Positions 8,154-16,493 of a stretch of DNA of 64,000 nucleotides are shown here, piece after piece. The translations under genes were made by a program, and so were the position numbers. Source of the DNA: VRUE01 sp963703895. GTDB taxonomy: Bacteria; Actinomycetota; Thermoleophilia; Solirubrobacterales; 70-9. The notes under the pieces were generated by a model. The model made no database searches. It saw only the letters and a list, made by a program, of their open reading frames with translations, and was not told the origin of the DNA. The first letter of the stretch is position 1. Each line of letters starts with the position of its first letter. The DNA lies in the NCBI GenBank assembly GCA_963703895.1, contig CAVPFX010000003.1, positions 558,001-622,000 of the forward strand, in the 5' to 3' direction.

Positions 8154-9620
8154 TTATTCGACCGGCCCGCCGCTGCGCATTCCCGCTGCAATCGCGCCGA
8201 TTACGTCGCTGGCAATCACCGACTCCGCGGCCCCAATCGCCTGCGCCGCCTCGCGTCCGGCGCGGGCGTGGATCAGCACCGCTGCGCAAGCCGCGGCGAA
8301 GGGATCGAGGCCGCGGGCGAGCATTGCCGCGGCGATGCCGGAGAGAACGTCGCCGGTGCCAGCGGTCGCCAGGGCCGGCGCGGAGATCGCGTTGACCGCG
8401 ACGCGCACGCCATCGGTGACGATCGTGTCGTCGCCCTTGAGCACGACGACCGCCGCGGCGGCGAGGGCGGCCTCCCGCGCCGCGCTGAGCCGCGCCGCGG
8501 CGATCTGCTCGGAGGAGCGACCGAGCAACCGTCCCAGCTCTCCCGCATGGGGCGTGAGGATGGTGGCGGCGGTGCGCCCACCGATCGGGGCCATCTCGCC
8601 AGCGAAGGCGTTGAGCCCGTCGGCATCGATCACCAGCGGCGCCTCGATCGCGGCAACGGCCGTGCGGGCCAGCTCTACCGAGCCGGGATCGCGCCCCATC
8701 CCAGGACCGATCACCCCCGCCGCCGCTCGCTCGAACGCTTTCAGGATCGGCTTCAGCGAGGCCGGCGCCAGGCAGCCATCGCCGCCCGGGCAGCCGACCG
8801 ACATCACCTCGGGCTGGGCCCCCTCGAAGATCGCCTCGAGGTCGGCAGGGACAGCGACGGTCGCGTAGCCGGCGCCGGCCCGGATCGCCGCCAGCGAGGA
8901 CATCTGCACGGCCCCGGTCAGCCCCCTCGAGCCGCCCGCGACCACCACCTGCCCGGAGCTGAACTTGGTCGACTGGGGCCCCCGCGCCGGCAGCAAGCTG
9001 AGCACACCGGGGGTGATCGTCCCCGCCGCGGGCTCGCTCGGGGCACCGTCGGGAATGCCGATCTCGGCGACTCGCAGCTCGCCGCCCCGCCACTTGCCCG
9101 GCGCCACCCGGTGACCGACCTTGGCGGCGTGAAAGCCGATCGTCAGGTCCGCCTCCACCGCGACGCCCTCGATCTCGCCGCTCGAGGCATCGACGCCCGA
9201 GGCGATGTCGCAAGCGATCACCAGCGCGTCGCAGCGGTTGATCGCCTCGATCGCGCTGGCCGCGGGCTCCCGGGGCTCGCCCTTGAAACCGGTGCCGAAG
9301 ATCGCGTCGACAACGGCGCCCGAGCCCTCCAGCCAGGCGCCGAGATCGTCGACCCCGCCCTTCTCCAGCTCGAGCGCCTCTACCTCGAACCCGAGACCGC
9401 GCAGGTGCCTGGCCGCGACCAGTCCATCACCGCCGTTGTTGCCCTTGCCGCAAACGATCCGCACCGGGCCCCGCGGAGCCAGGCCGGCGACGGCCTCGGC
9501 CAGGGCCGTTCCCGCCGCCTCCATCAGGTCTGCGCCGGCAATCCCCTGCTCGTCGATCGCCCAGCGATCGACCGCTCGGATCCCGTCGGCATCGAAGAGG
9601 GGGCTCAGCCAGGTCTCCAC
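8154..9620 (-). CDS. nnr: Bifunctional NAD(P)HX epimerase / ADP-dependent dehydratase
   Basis: About 488 residues from GTG 9620, one base after the acpS stop; ATG 9656 inside acpS is an alternative that adds 12 residues. The N-terminal YjeF domain has ADLMEAAGTALAEAV and CGKGNNGGDGLVAARHL (epimerase). The C-terminal ribokinase-like domain has GAVQMSSLAAIRAGAGY, ILTPHAGELGRLLG, VVLKGDDTIVTDG and TAGTGDVLSGIAAAML (dehydratase). The enzyme repairs hydrated NADH and NADPH. Confidence 0.96.
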   Translation of the reverse strand: METWLSPLFDADGIRAVDRWAIDEQGIAGADLMEAAGTALAEAVAGLAPRGPVRIVCGKGNNGGDGLVAARHLRGLGFEVEALELEKGGVDDLGAWLEGSGAVVDAIFGTGFKGEPREPAASAIEAINRCDALVIACDIASGVDASSGEIEGVAVEADLTIGFHAAKVGHRVAPGKWRGGELRVAEIGIPDGAPSEPAAGTITPGVLSLLPARGPQSTKFSSGQVVVAGGSRGLTGAVQMSSLAAIRAGAGYATVAVPADLEAIFEGAQPEVMSVGCPGGDGCLAPASLKPILKAFERAAAGVIGPGMGRDPGSVELARTAVAAIEAPLVIDADGLNAFAGEMAPIGGRTAATILTPHAGELGRLLGRSSEQIAAARLSAAREAALAAAAVVVLKGDDTIVTDGVRVAVNAISAPALATAGTGDVLSGIAAAMLARGLDPFAAACAAVLIHARAGREAAQAIGAAESVIASDVIGAIAAGMRSGGPVE

Positions 9621-9621
9621 C

Positions 9622-9978
9622 TCATGCAGTTTCGACGATGGCGACCGCGGCCGCAAAGTCGCGCGAGTGGGTCAGCGAGATGTCGATGCTCCGCCCCCCC
9701 GCCACCTCGGCGGCGCGACCAGAGAGCTCCACCGTCGGCGGTTCTCCGGCGCGGACCTCGATCTGACCCAGGCCGAAGCCGCCGCTGAGGCCAAGCGCCT
9801 TGACCACGGCCTCCTTGGCGGCGAAACGAGCGGCCAGGTGGCGGGCCGGACGCGCCCGTGCCGCGGCGTAGTCGCGCTCGGCCGGGGTGAAGATGCGCTC
9901 GGCAAGGCGCGGGTAGCGGCGCAGGGCGCGCTCCATGCGGTCGATCTCGAGCAGGTCGATCCCGACGCCCGAGCTCAT
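9622..9978 (-). CDS. acpS: Holo-[acyl-carrier-protein] synthase
   Basis: A protein of 118 residues, the normal AcpS length. GIDLLEIDRM carries the first Mg-binding aspartate, RFAAKEAVVKALG the second metal and phosphate residues, and ISLTHSRDFAAAVAI closes the fold. It transfers 4'-phosphopantetheine from CoA to acyl carrier protein. Its stop is one base from the probable nnr start, so the two are coupled. Confidence 0.97.
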   Translation of the reverse strand: MSSGVGIDLLEIDRMERALRRYPRLAERIFTPAERDYAAARARPARHLAARFAAKEAVVKALGLSGGFGLGQIEVRAGEPPTVELSGRAAEVAGGRSIDISLTHSRDFAAAVAIVETA

Positions 9979-9985
9979 CTGCTGC

Positions 9986-11545
9986 TTACTTGCCGACGCC
10001 CGCGATCAGCTTCGCCGTGGCTATCTCGTCGTTCGTGCCCGAACCGAGGCCGATGTAGGTGACCTTCTTCAGGTAAGGCACGGCTTTCCAGAAGTCCGAT
10101 TTCGAGCGGGGCACGAGGGCTTCGGCGAGGTTCAGCGCTGCCGGCCCGTCGACGTAGGCGCTGATCGGCGTCTTGCCCAGCGCCGCGGCCGCGGCCTTGA
10201 AGCCGGAGGTGCCGGAAAGAGTTGCCCCAGAGCCGGCATCGAGGCCGGTGAGCGCCTTGTCCAGGCCATAGCCGATCGCGATCCGATCGCCCTTGCCGAC
10301 GACGACGAGCGGCTGGTTGCCAAGTTCCCCGCTGCGGATCGAGAAGCCGCTCGCCTTGCCGTTGAGCGCCGTTATGCCTGGCACGCTCGCGGCCCGCAAG
10401 AGCGTGCCGAGACTGCCGATCGCCTCCGCGGCTTCTTCCGATTTGGAGGTAACGACCAGCGCACCGCCGAGGCTCGCCCGGTCATTGCCTTCGACGAAGG
10501 CCCCGCCTTCTTCGAGCGAGCCGACGATCTTTTCGAGGTCGATACCGGCCTGCTTCAGCGCGCTCTTCAGTTCTCCCGGCTTGAGATCGGGCGGGATGCC
10601 TTCTTCGTCGAGGCTGTCGATCGCTTCCTCCAGTTGCTCACTGAAATCCGAGAATGCAAAGGCGGCGAGGGAGCTGGCGGGAAGCGAGCCGAGCATCTTG
10701 GAGGCGTCGCCCGCCGGGGGCGTCTCGCCACCGAGATCGCTGCTCAGGTCGACCACGATCTGTTCCGCCTGCGGGATCACGCTCGCCACCGCGGTCGCGT
10801 CGCTGGGGTCGATGCCGGCGCTCTGCAGCGCTTCCTTGGTCGGCACGTCGATTTCGTCTTCCGACTGCTTGATGATCGCGCCAACGTCGGCGTAGATATC
10901 GGCGAGGCTGCCGTTGGAGGCAGTGGCAATCGCCGTCTGGAAGCGGTCTTCGCCGCCGAGCGAGTCGCCCTGCGAAGCGTCTACGGCAGCTTTGAATTCC
11001 TTTTCGCTGTCGGTGAGGACAAGCGTTTCGCCAATTACGCCGAGCGCGTTGTCTTCGGGGCCGCCGACCTTGAATTCGACGTCTTCGTAGGAAACGTCTT
11101 TAGATGGCTCGCTGCTCGCTTTGGCGCGTTTGTCGACGAATTCTTCCGTCGCTTTGGCGTTCTTGGTCTGAATCGCGATCAGCGGTTCGGAGAGTTCGCC
11201 TTCTTCGACGCGAGCGAAGGCGACGCCGCCCTTTTCGCCGAGCCACGGTTCGACTTCGCTGGCGAAGTCGAACGATTCGCCGTCCTCGCGGGCTGAGCTT
11301 TCCAGTTCGGAGATGATGAAATCGTCCAGACCTTCGCCGGTGAAACGCTTGGCGACAGAGTTGGTGTTCTGCTGCAGCTCGCCCTTCGGCCGCAGTTGCC
11401 CTTCGGCGAAGACGACCGATCCCGGCGAGGCAAGATCCGCCAGGTCCGAGCCAGTTGCCGAGTCATCGCTATCACCGCCACAACCGGCGATGAAGAGCGC
11501 TACGAGCACAGCAAAGACTGGAATGGTGTAACGAATCTTGAGCAT
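9986..11545 (-). CDS. DUF3352-type secreted lipoprotein
   Basis: About 519 residues. The start at ATG 11545 gives a lipoprotein signal: MLKIRYT, a hydrophobic stretch, then the lipobox IAGC. The mature protein is acidic and Ser/Ala/Glu-rich, with long repeat-like alpha/beta segments and FADIYADVGA-like patterns typical of DUF3352 proteins of actinomycetes. Function is not known; attachment to the outer face of the membrane is inferred from the lipobox. The codon use of the 5' half is somewhat less GC-biased than in the neighbours. Confidence 0.8.
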   Translation of the reverse strand: MLKIRYTIPVFAVLVALFIAGCGGDSDDSATGSDLADLASPGSVVFAEGQLRPKGELQQNTNSVAKRFTGEGLDDFIISELESSAREDGESFDFASEVEPWLGEKGGVAFARVEEGELSEPLIAIQTKNAKATEEFVDKRAKASSEPSKDVSYEDVEFKVGGPEDNALGVIGETLVLTDSEKEFKAAVDASQGDSLGGEDRFQTAIATASNGSLADIYADVGAIIKQSEDEIDVPTKEALQSAGIDPSDATAVASVIPQAEQIVVDLSSDLGGETPPAGDASKMLGSLPASSLAAFAFSDFSEQLEEAIDSLDEEGIPPDLKPGELKSALKQAGIDLEKIVGSLEEGGAFVEGNDRASLGGALVVTSKSEEAAEAIGSLGTLLRAASVPGITALNGKASGFSIRSGELGNQPLVVVGKGDRIAIGYGLDKALTGLDAGSGATLSGTSGFKAAAAALGKTPISAYVDGPAALNLAEALVPRSKSDFWKAVPYLKKVTYIGLGSGTNDEIATAKLIAGVGK

Positions 11546-11574
11546 GTTGGCGAGAAAGAGTAGCGTGACTTCGA

Positions 11575-13434
11575 TCACTCGACAGTCACGGTCTTGGCGA
11601 GGTTGCGCGGCTGGTCGACATTTAGCCCCCGCGCTCGAGCGATTTCGTAGGCCAGCAGCTGCAAGGGAAGGATCGCGACGATCGGCTGCAGGATCCAGTC
11701 GGTGCGAGCGATCTCGATCGTCTGATCCGCGACCGCGGCGACCTGCTCATTGCCTTCGGTCGCGATCGCGATCGTTTCGGCGCCGCGGGCGCGCACCTCT
11801 TCGACATTGGAGAGGACCTTGTCGAGGACGGGGCTGTCGGTGGCGACGCAGATCACCGGCGTCGACTCGTCGAGCAGGGCGATCGGGCCGTGCTTCATCT
11901 CGCCGGCGGCGTAGGCGTCGGTCGGGATGTAGGAGATCTCCTTCAGCTTCAGCGCTCCCTCGAGGCAGACCGGCAGGCCAATGTGGCGACCGAGGTAGAG
12001 AAAGAAGTCGTGACCGGACTGGGCGGCCGAGACCTCGCGGGCACGCACCTCACTGGTCGCGAGCGTCGCCTCGATCTTCGAGGGGATCGCCTTCAGCTCG
12101 GCGACCAGCTCGGCCAGGCGCTCTGGCGGCAGCGTGCCGCGCAGCTCCGCCAGGCGCAGGCCCAGCAAGTACATCGACGCCACTTGGGCAACGAAGGTCT
12201 TGGTCGCGGCGACGCTGACCTCGGGGCCGGCGCGGGTGTAGAGGACCGTGTCGGCGTCGCGGGTCGCCTGGCTGCCCATCACATTGGTGATCGCCAGCAC
12301 CTTGGCGCCGTTCTCGCGAGCGAGGCGCATCGCCGCCAGGGTGTCGGCCGTCTCGCCGGACTGGGTGATGCCGATCACCAGATCCTGCTTGCCGATCACC
12401 GGGTTGCGGTAGCGGTACTCCGAGGCGATGTCCATCTCGACCGGCACCCGCGCCCACTCCTCGATCGCGTAGCGACCGACCAGGCCGGCGTGGTAGGAGG
12501 TGCCGCAGGCGACGATGACGATGCGCTGAACTCCGCGCAGGTACTCGTCATCGAGCTCGAGTTCGGAGAGATCGACGCTGTCGTCGTCGGGCAGGCGATC
12601 GGCGATCGTCTCGGCAACCGCGTCGGCCTGTTCGTGGATCTCCTTCAGCATGAAGGTCTCGTAGCCGTCCTTCTCGGCCGCGGCCTCGTCCCAGGAGATC
12701 TCTTCGGAACCGCGCTGCACCGGGTTGCCCGCGGCGTCGGTGATGCTGACGCCGGAGGCATCGATGCTGACGATCTCGTCGTTTTCGATCGCCACCGCTT
12801 CGCGGGTCTCGGCAAGGAAGGCCGGGATCGCCGAGGCGAGGAACGCCTCGCCCTCGCCAACGCCGGCAACCAACGGGCACTCCTTGCGGGCGCCGACCAG
12901 TCGCTCCGGCTCATCGGCGTGCATGGCGACGAAGGCGTAGTGGCCTCGCAACTCGGCGAAGGAAGTCCGCACCGCCGCGGTGAGGTCGCCGTCGTAGTTG
13001 CGCTCGATCAGGTGCGAGACGATCTCGGCGTCGGTCTCGGAGCTGAAGTGGTGGCCCTGCTCGCCGAGCTCACGACGCAGCTCGGCGTGGTTCTCGACGA
13101 TCCCGTTGAGGACGATGTGGATGCGGTCGCTGCAATCGCCGTGCGGGTGGGCGTTCTCCTCGGTGACACGACCGTGGGTTGCCCAGCGGGTGTGGGCGAC
13201 GCCGGTCGTCGCCGCCGCGGACGCCACCGCGACCCCGCCGCCGTTCTCGGCCTGCTCGGCTACCGCGGCGCGCAGGTTGGCGAGGTTGCCAACCGCGCGG
13301 ACGCTGTCGATATGGCCATCGTCGATGACCGAGATCCCGGCCGAGTCATAGCCGCGGTACTCGAGCTTCTCGAGGCCTGCGACCAGGAGGTCCAGGCAGG
13401 GACGAGCGCCCACATATCCAACGATTCCGCACAT
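11575..13434 (-). CDS. glmS: Glutamine-fructose-6-phosphate aminotransferase
   Basis: A protein of 619 residues beginning MCGIVGYVG, so the catalytic Cys becomes N-terminal after Met removal. The N-terminal Ntn glutaminase domain includes HTRWATHGRVTEENAHPH and GIVENHAELR. Two SIS sugar-isomerase domains follow (CGTSYHAGLVGRYAIEEWA, ITQSGETADTLAAMR) and the C-terminus ends DQPRNLAKTVTVE. It makes glucosamine-6-phosphate from fructose-6-phosphate and glutamine. It lies 31 bases after glmM; no glmS ribozyme was seen in that gap. The frame upstream of MCGI is spurious. Confidence 0.98.
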   Translation of the reverse strand: MCGIVGYVGARPCLDLLVAGLEKLEYRGYDSAGISVIDDGHIDSVRAVGNLANLRAAVAEQAENGGGVAVASAAATTGVAHTRWATHGRVTEENAHPHGDCSDRIHIVLNGIVENHAELRRELGEQGHHFSSETDAEIVSHLIERNYDGDLTAAVRTSFAELRGHYAFVAMHADEPERLVGARKECPLVAGVGEGEAFLASAIPAFLAETREAVAIENDEIVSIDASGVSITDAAGNPVQRGSEEISWDEAAAEKDGYETFMLKEIHEQADAVAETIADRLPDDDSVDLSELELDDEYLRGVQRIVIVACGTSYHAGLVGRYAIEEWARVPVEMDIASEYRYRNPVIGKQDLVIGITQSGETADTLAAMRLARENGAKVLAITNVMGSQATRDADTVLYTRAGPEVSVAATKTFVAQVASMYLLGLRLAELRGTLPPERLAELVAELKAIPSKIEATLATSEVRAREVSAAQSGHDFFLYLGRHIGLPVCLEGALKLKEISYIPTDAYAAGEMKHGPIALLDESTPVICVATDSPVLDKVLSNVEEVRARGAETIAIATEGNEQVAAVADQTIEIARTDWILQPIVAILPLQLLAYEIARARGLNVDQPRNLAKTVTVE

Positions 13435-13465
13435 AGGGAGGCGATTAAGGGTAGACGGCGCTGAG

Positions 13466-14779
13466 CTAGGCGAGCTCTTGGCGGACCAGAGTGACAAGCC
13501 GCTCGCAAACCGCGTCGGCCTCCTCCGCGGTCGGCGCCTCGACCATGACCCTGACCAGGGGCTCGGTTCCCGAGGGGCGCAGGAGCACGCGGCCGCGACC
13601 CTGAAGCGCCTCCTCCTCGCGCTCGACCGCCTCCCAGACCGGTTTCGCGCCGGCGATCGCCTCGCGGTCGGCGACCTCGACGTTGACCAGGGTCTGCGGC
13701 AGCTTTTGCATCGCCTCCACGGCGGCGAGGTCGCCGCCGCCGAGCTCGCGCATCGTCGCCAGCGCCGCGGCGATGCCGTCGCCGGTGGCGACGATGCGGG
13801 TGTCGATGATGTGGCCGGACTGCTCGCCGCCGAGCGCCCAGCCCCGCTCGCGCAGCTCGTCGAGCACGTAGCGGTCGCCGACCTGGGTCACCGCAACCTC
13901 GATGCCGGCCGCCTCCATCGCCTGGTGGAAGCCGTAGTTGCTCATCACGGTGACGGCGACCCCACCCGCCAGCTCGCCGCGCTTTGCCATCCCGAGTGCC
14001 GCCAGGGCGATCAGCTCGTCGCCGTCGTGGCTGCGGCCGTTGCCGTCGACGGCGAGCACGCGGTCACCGTCGCCGTCGAAGGCGAAGCCGATCGTCGCCT
14101 CGGAGCCGGCGATCGCCGCGGCGATGCGATCGAGGTGGGTGGAGCCGCAACCCGCGTTGATGTTGCGCCCGTCCGGCTCGGTGCCGATCGTCTCGACCGT
14201 GGCGCCGAGCCGTTCGAAGATCGCCGGGGCGGCGCGGAAGGTGGCGCCGTTGGCGCAGTCGAGCATCACCTGCCGGCCGGAGAGATCCAGGGGGAAGGCG
14301 GCCTGCAGCGCCCGCAGGTAGTCCTCGAGGCCGCCGTCGAGCTCGCGCACGTGCCCAGGCTCAGCGCTGCCGTGCTCGGCGTCGACCAGCGCCTCGATCC
14401 GCGCCTCGGCCCCGTCGTCGAGCTTGGTCCCCAGCCCGGAGAAGAACTTGATCCCGTTGTCGCGATAGGGATTGTGCGAGGCGGAGACGACGACCGCCAG
14501 GTCGAGGCCGAGGCGCTTGACCAGGATCGCCGCCGCCGGCGTCGGCAGGACGCCGCCGAGCAGGGCATCGCCACCCGCAGCCGCGATCCCCGCCGCCAGC
14601 GCCGACTCCAACATCGGCCCGGACTCGCGCGTGTCGCGAACGATCAGGACCTGCGGGCGCTCCGCCTCCAGCGAGACCGTCGCGGCACGACCGAGCGCCG
14701 TCACCAGCTCCGCTGTGAGGAACGTTCCGGCCTCTCCTCGGACCCCGTCGGTTCCGAAGAGCTTGCGCCCTGTGGTCAT
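13466..14779 (-). CDS. glmM: Phosphoglucosamine mutase
   Basis: A protein of 437 residues. KLFGTDGVRGEAG opens it; VVVSASHNPYRDNGIKFF contains the phosphorylated serine; FAFDGDGDRVLAVD is the Mg-binding loop; GGEQSGHII the sugar-binding loop; RPSGTEPLVRVMVEA the phosphate-binding loop. It converts GlcN-6-P into GlcN-1-P, the step after GlmS. It follows rpsI by 10 bases, so ribosomal protein and cell-wall precursor genes share a transcript, as in many actinomycetes. Confidence 0.98.
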   Translation of the reverse strand: MTTGRKLFGTDGVRGEAGTFLTAELVTALGRAATVSLEAERPQVLIVRDTRESGPMLESALAAGIAAAGGDALLGGVLPTPAAAILVKRLGLDLAVVVSASHNPYRDNGIKFFSGLGTKLDDGAEARIEALVDAEHGSAEPGHVRELDGGLEDYLRALQAAFPLDLSGRQVMLDCANGATFRAAPAIFERLGATVETIGTEPDGRNINAGCGSTHLDRIAAAIAGSEATIGFAFDGDGDRVLAVDGNGRSHDGDELIALAALGMAKRGELAGGVAVTVMSNYGFHQAMEAAGIEVAVTQVGDRYVLDELRERGWALGGEQSGHIIDTRIVATGDGIAAALATMRELGGGDLAAVEAMQKLPQTLVNVEVADREAIAGAKPVWEAVEREEEALQGRGRVLLRPSGTEPLVRVMVEAPTAEEADAVCERLVTLVRQELA

Positions 14780-14789
14780 CGACTGACTC

Positions 14790-15809
14790 CTAACGCTTGG
14801 AGAACTGCGGCCGCTTGCGCGCCTTCTTCAGGCCGGCCTTCTTGCGCTCCTTGGCCCGCGCGTCGCGGGTGAGGAAGCCACGGCGCTTGAGCTCGCCGCG
14901 CAGCTCGGGGTCGACCTCGGTGAGGGCGCGGGCGATGCCGTGGCGCACCGCACCGGCCTGGCCACTGATGCCACCACCGTGGACGCGAATCCGCACGTCG
15001 ACGCTGCCCTCGTAGCCGGTGATCGTCAGCGGCTGCACCGCCATCGTCTGGTGCAGCGGCCGCGGGAAGAACTCCTCCAGGGCGCGTTTGTTGATCTCGA
15101 TCTTGCCGCTGCCGGGCAGCAGGGTCACGCGGGCAATCGAGGTCTTGCGCTTGCCGGTGGCGAGGTAGCGCGCATCGCCGGCCATCTTGGCCGGCGCGCG
15201 AGAAGCGGCACTCGGCTCCTCATCGCCCTCACCGGTCAGAGCCGCCTCGCGCTTAGCCCGCTCCTCCTCTTCAGCTTCCTTGCGAGCCTGCTCCTCAGCA
15301 CTGAGCGGCCGCTCCGGCGTCTCAACCGCAATCGGCTCCAGGTCAGCACCGGGAATGACGTCCTTCTTCTTCTCCTCGGCAGCAGGCTTCTCAGCCTCTT
15401 GCTCGGGAGCAGCCTCTGCCTCGGGCGCAGCCTCCTCAGCTTGGGGCTCAGCTTCCTCCGCCGCGGGCTCCTCAGCGGCCTCTGCGTCAGCCGCGGGCGC
15501 CTCATCAACTGGCTGCTCGGCGACGGGCTCCTCCGAAGAATCGGCGTCAGCCGCAGGCGCCTCGTCGGCGGGCTCCTCCGCAACGGACTCGGCGGCGGCA
15601 TCAGCCTCAGCCGACGGCGCCTCGTCCGAGGATGCAGACGCATCTCCAGCGGGTGGTGCGGGGGAGGACTCCTCGCCCGCAGCGTCGTCCCGCGAGGACG
15701 AGGAGTCCTCCCCCGCGACAGGACCCGCTGGCTGTGTGTCCGAACCCTCGGCCACGTCGCCCTCATCCTGCTGCTCGGAGTTCTCGTTGTCCTGCGGCTC
15801 GTCGATCAA
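14790..15809 (-). CDS. rpsI: 30S ribosomal protein S9 with a ~208-residue acidic N-terminal extension
   Basis: The last 131 residues are a normal S9: YLATGKRKTSIARVTL, GGGISGQAGAVRHGIARAL and the basic tail ending RKRPQFSKR. Ahead of it lie about 208 residues made mostly of Glu, Ala, Asp, Pro and Ser. Start at TTG 15809, which overlaps the rplM stop (TTGA) and has GGAG eight bases upstream; the internal ATG at 15185 has no visible ribosome binding site. So the extension is probably translated. A perfect 18-bp inverted repeat (15658-15675 with 15699-15716) lies inside the extension. S9 reaches into the decoding region of the 30S subunit. Confidence 0.93.
   Translation of the reverse strand: MIDEPQDNENSEQQDEGDVAEGSDTQPAGPVAGEDSSSSRDDAAGEESSPAPPAGDASASSDEAPSAEADAAAESVAEEPADEAPAADADSSEEPVAEQPVDEAPAADAEAAEEPAAEEAEPQAEEAAPEAEAAPEQEAEKPAAEEKKKDVIPGADLEPIAVETPERPLSAEEQARKEAEEEERAKREAALTGEGDEEPSAASRAPAKMAGDARYLATGKRKTSIARVTLLPGSGKIEINKRALEEFFPRPLHQTMAVQPLTITGYEGSVDVRIRVHGGGISGQAGAVRHGIARALTEVDPELRGELKRRGFLTRDARAKERKKAGLKKARKRPQFSKR
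15658..15716. repeat. Perfect 18-bp inverted repeat inside rpsI extension
   Basis: Arms 15658-15675 and 15699-15716 are exact reverse complements with a 23-base loop. The element is fully in frame and encodes Gly/Glu/Asp/Ser residues of the acidic S9 extension. Similar architectures recur elsewhere in the window with unrelated arm sequences. Confidence 0.9.
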
Positions 15810-16240
15810 GTCTGTATCTCCATCGGTTTGGGCTGTTGCGCCTCATGCGGGTGGTCGGGGCCCGCGTACACCTTCAGCTTGGTCAGCTGCTGACGGGCGA
15901 GGCGGTTGCGCGGCAGCATTCCCTTCACCGCCTTGCGGATGACCTCCTCGGGGCGGCGGTCGAGCATCTCCGCCAGGGTCCGCGACTTGATCCCGCCGGG
16001 ATAACCGCTGTGGCGCCAGTAGCGCTTCTGGTTCAGCTTGTCGCCGGTGACGCGGATCTTCTCGGCGTTGATGACGACGATGAAGTCGCCGGTGTCGCAG
16101 TGCGGCGTGTACTCGGGCTTGCGCTTGCCGCGCAGAGCGTCGGCGATGCGGGTCGCCAGCCGGCCCAGGGTTTGGCCCTCGGCATCGACGACGTACCAGT
16201 CACGCTGGCGGTTGGCGGGTGTGGCGACAAAGGTTTTCAT
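15806..16240 (-). CDS. rplM: 50S ribosomal protein L13
   Basis: A protein of 144 residues starting MKTFVATPANRQRDWYVVDA. RLATRIADALRGKRKPEYTP, VVINAEKIRVTGDKLNQK and the signature ending KGMLPRNRLARQQLTKLKVY identify L13. The upstream in-frame ATG/TTG positions to 16342 are rejected because they add unconserved sequence. It is first in the rplM-rpsI-glmM-glmS run; its promoter must lie in the region shared with the divergent riboswitch/M23 gene. Confidence 0.97.
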   Translation of the reverse strand: MKTFVATPANRQRDWYVVDAEGQTLGRLATRIADALRGKRKPEYTPHCDTGDFIVVINAEKIRVTGDKLNQKRYWRHSGYPGGIKSRTLAEMLDRRPEEVIRKAVKGMLPRNRLARQQLTKLKVYAGPDHPHEAQQPKPMEIQT

Positions 16241-16349
16241 CAGAGAAAAACCGCGGGCAGCGCCCAGCGGCTCCGGCATGATAGCCGCCAAGCCGTATTG
16301 GCGTAGGCGGCCGTGCGGGTGTCTATACTGCCGCGCCAACAAGTGCCTA

Positions 16350-16490
16350 ATCCCAGCCGCACAAGTGGCCGGGAGCGGAGGAACCGCAGGAACCGTTGCA
16401 GGTTCCAGGGGCGAATCGGCCGAAAAGGTCGTAGCGCATCTCTTTCAGCGCGAGCCCGACAGCTAACTCCGTAGGCGAACGAAAGAGAGG
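16350..16490 (+). ncRNA. ydaO/yuaA-type cyclic di-AMP riboswitch
   Basis: The leader of the M23 gene matches the class consensus from memory: GGAGCGGAGGAACC near 16372-16385, GGGGCGAATC near 16409-16418, GTAGCGCATCTCTTTC at 16431-16446, and CCCGACAGCTAACTCCGTAG near 16455-16473. CTCTTTC (16440-16446) pairs with GAAAGAG (16481-16487). The aptamer ends just before the GTG start, so ligand binding could hide the ribosome binding site GAGAGGG. In actinomycetes this class commonly controls cell-wall hydrolases and is an OFF switch. Confidence 0.88.
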
Positions 16491-16493
16491 GAC

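Noticed and set aside
5558..9788. Long plus-strand open frames (5558-6940, 7572-9788) of 460 and 738 codons
   Set aside because: They are antisense to cca, alr, the CBS gene and nnr, which have clear motifs. The predicted products are Arg/Gly/Asp-rich with no domains, as expected for GC-rich shadow frames.
11890..13464. 524-codon plus-strand frame
   Set aside because: Antisense to glmS; composition bias (Asp/Arg/Gly/Val/Leu) is a mirror of the real gene.
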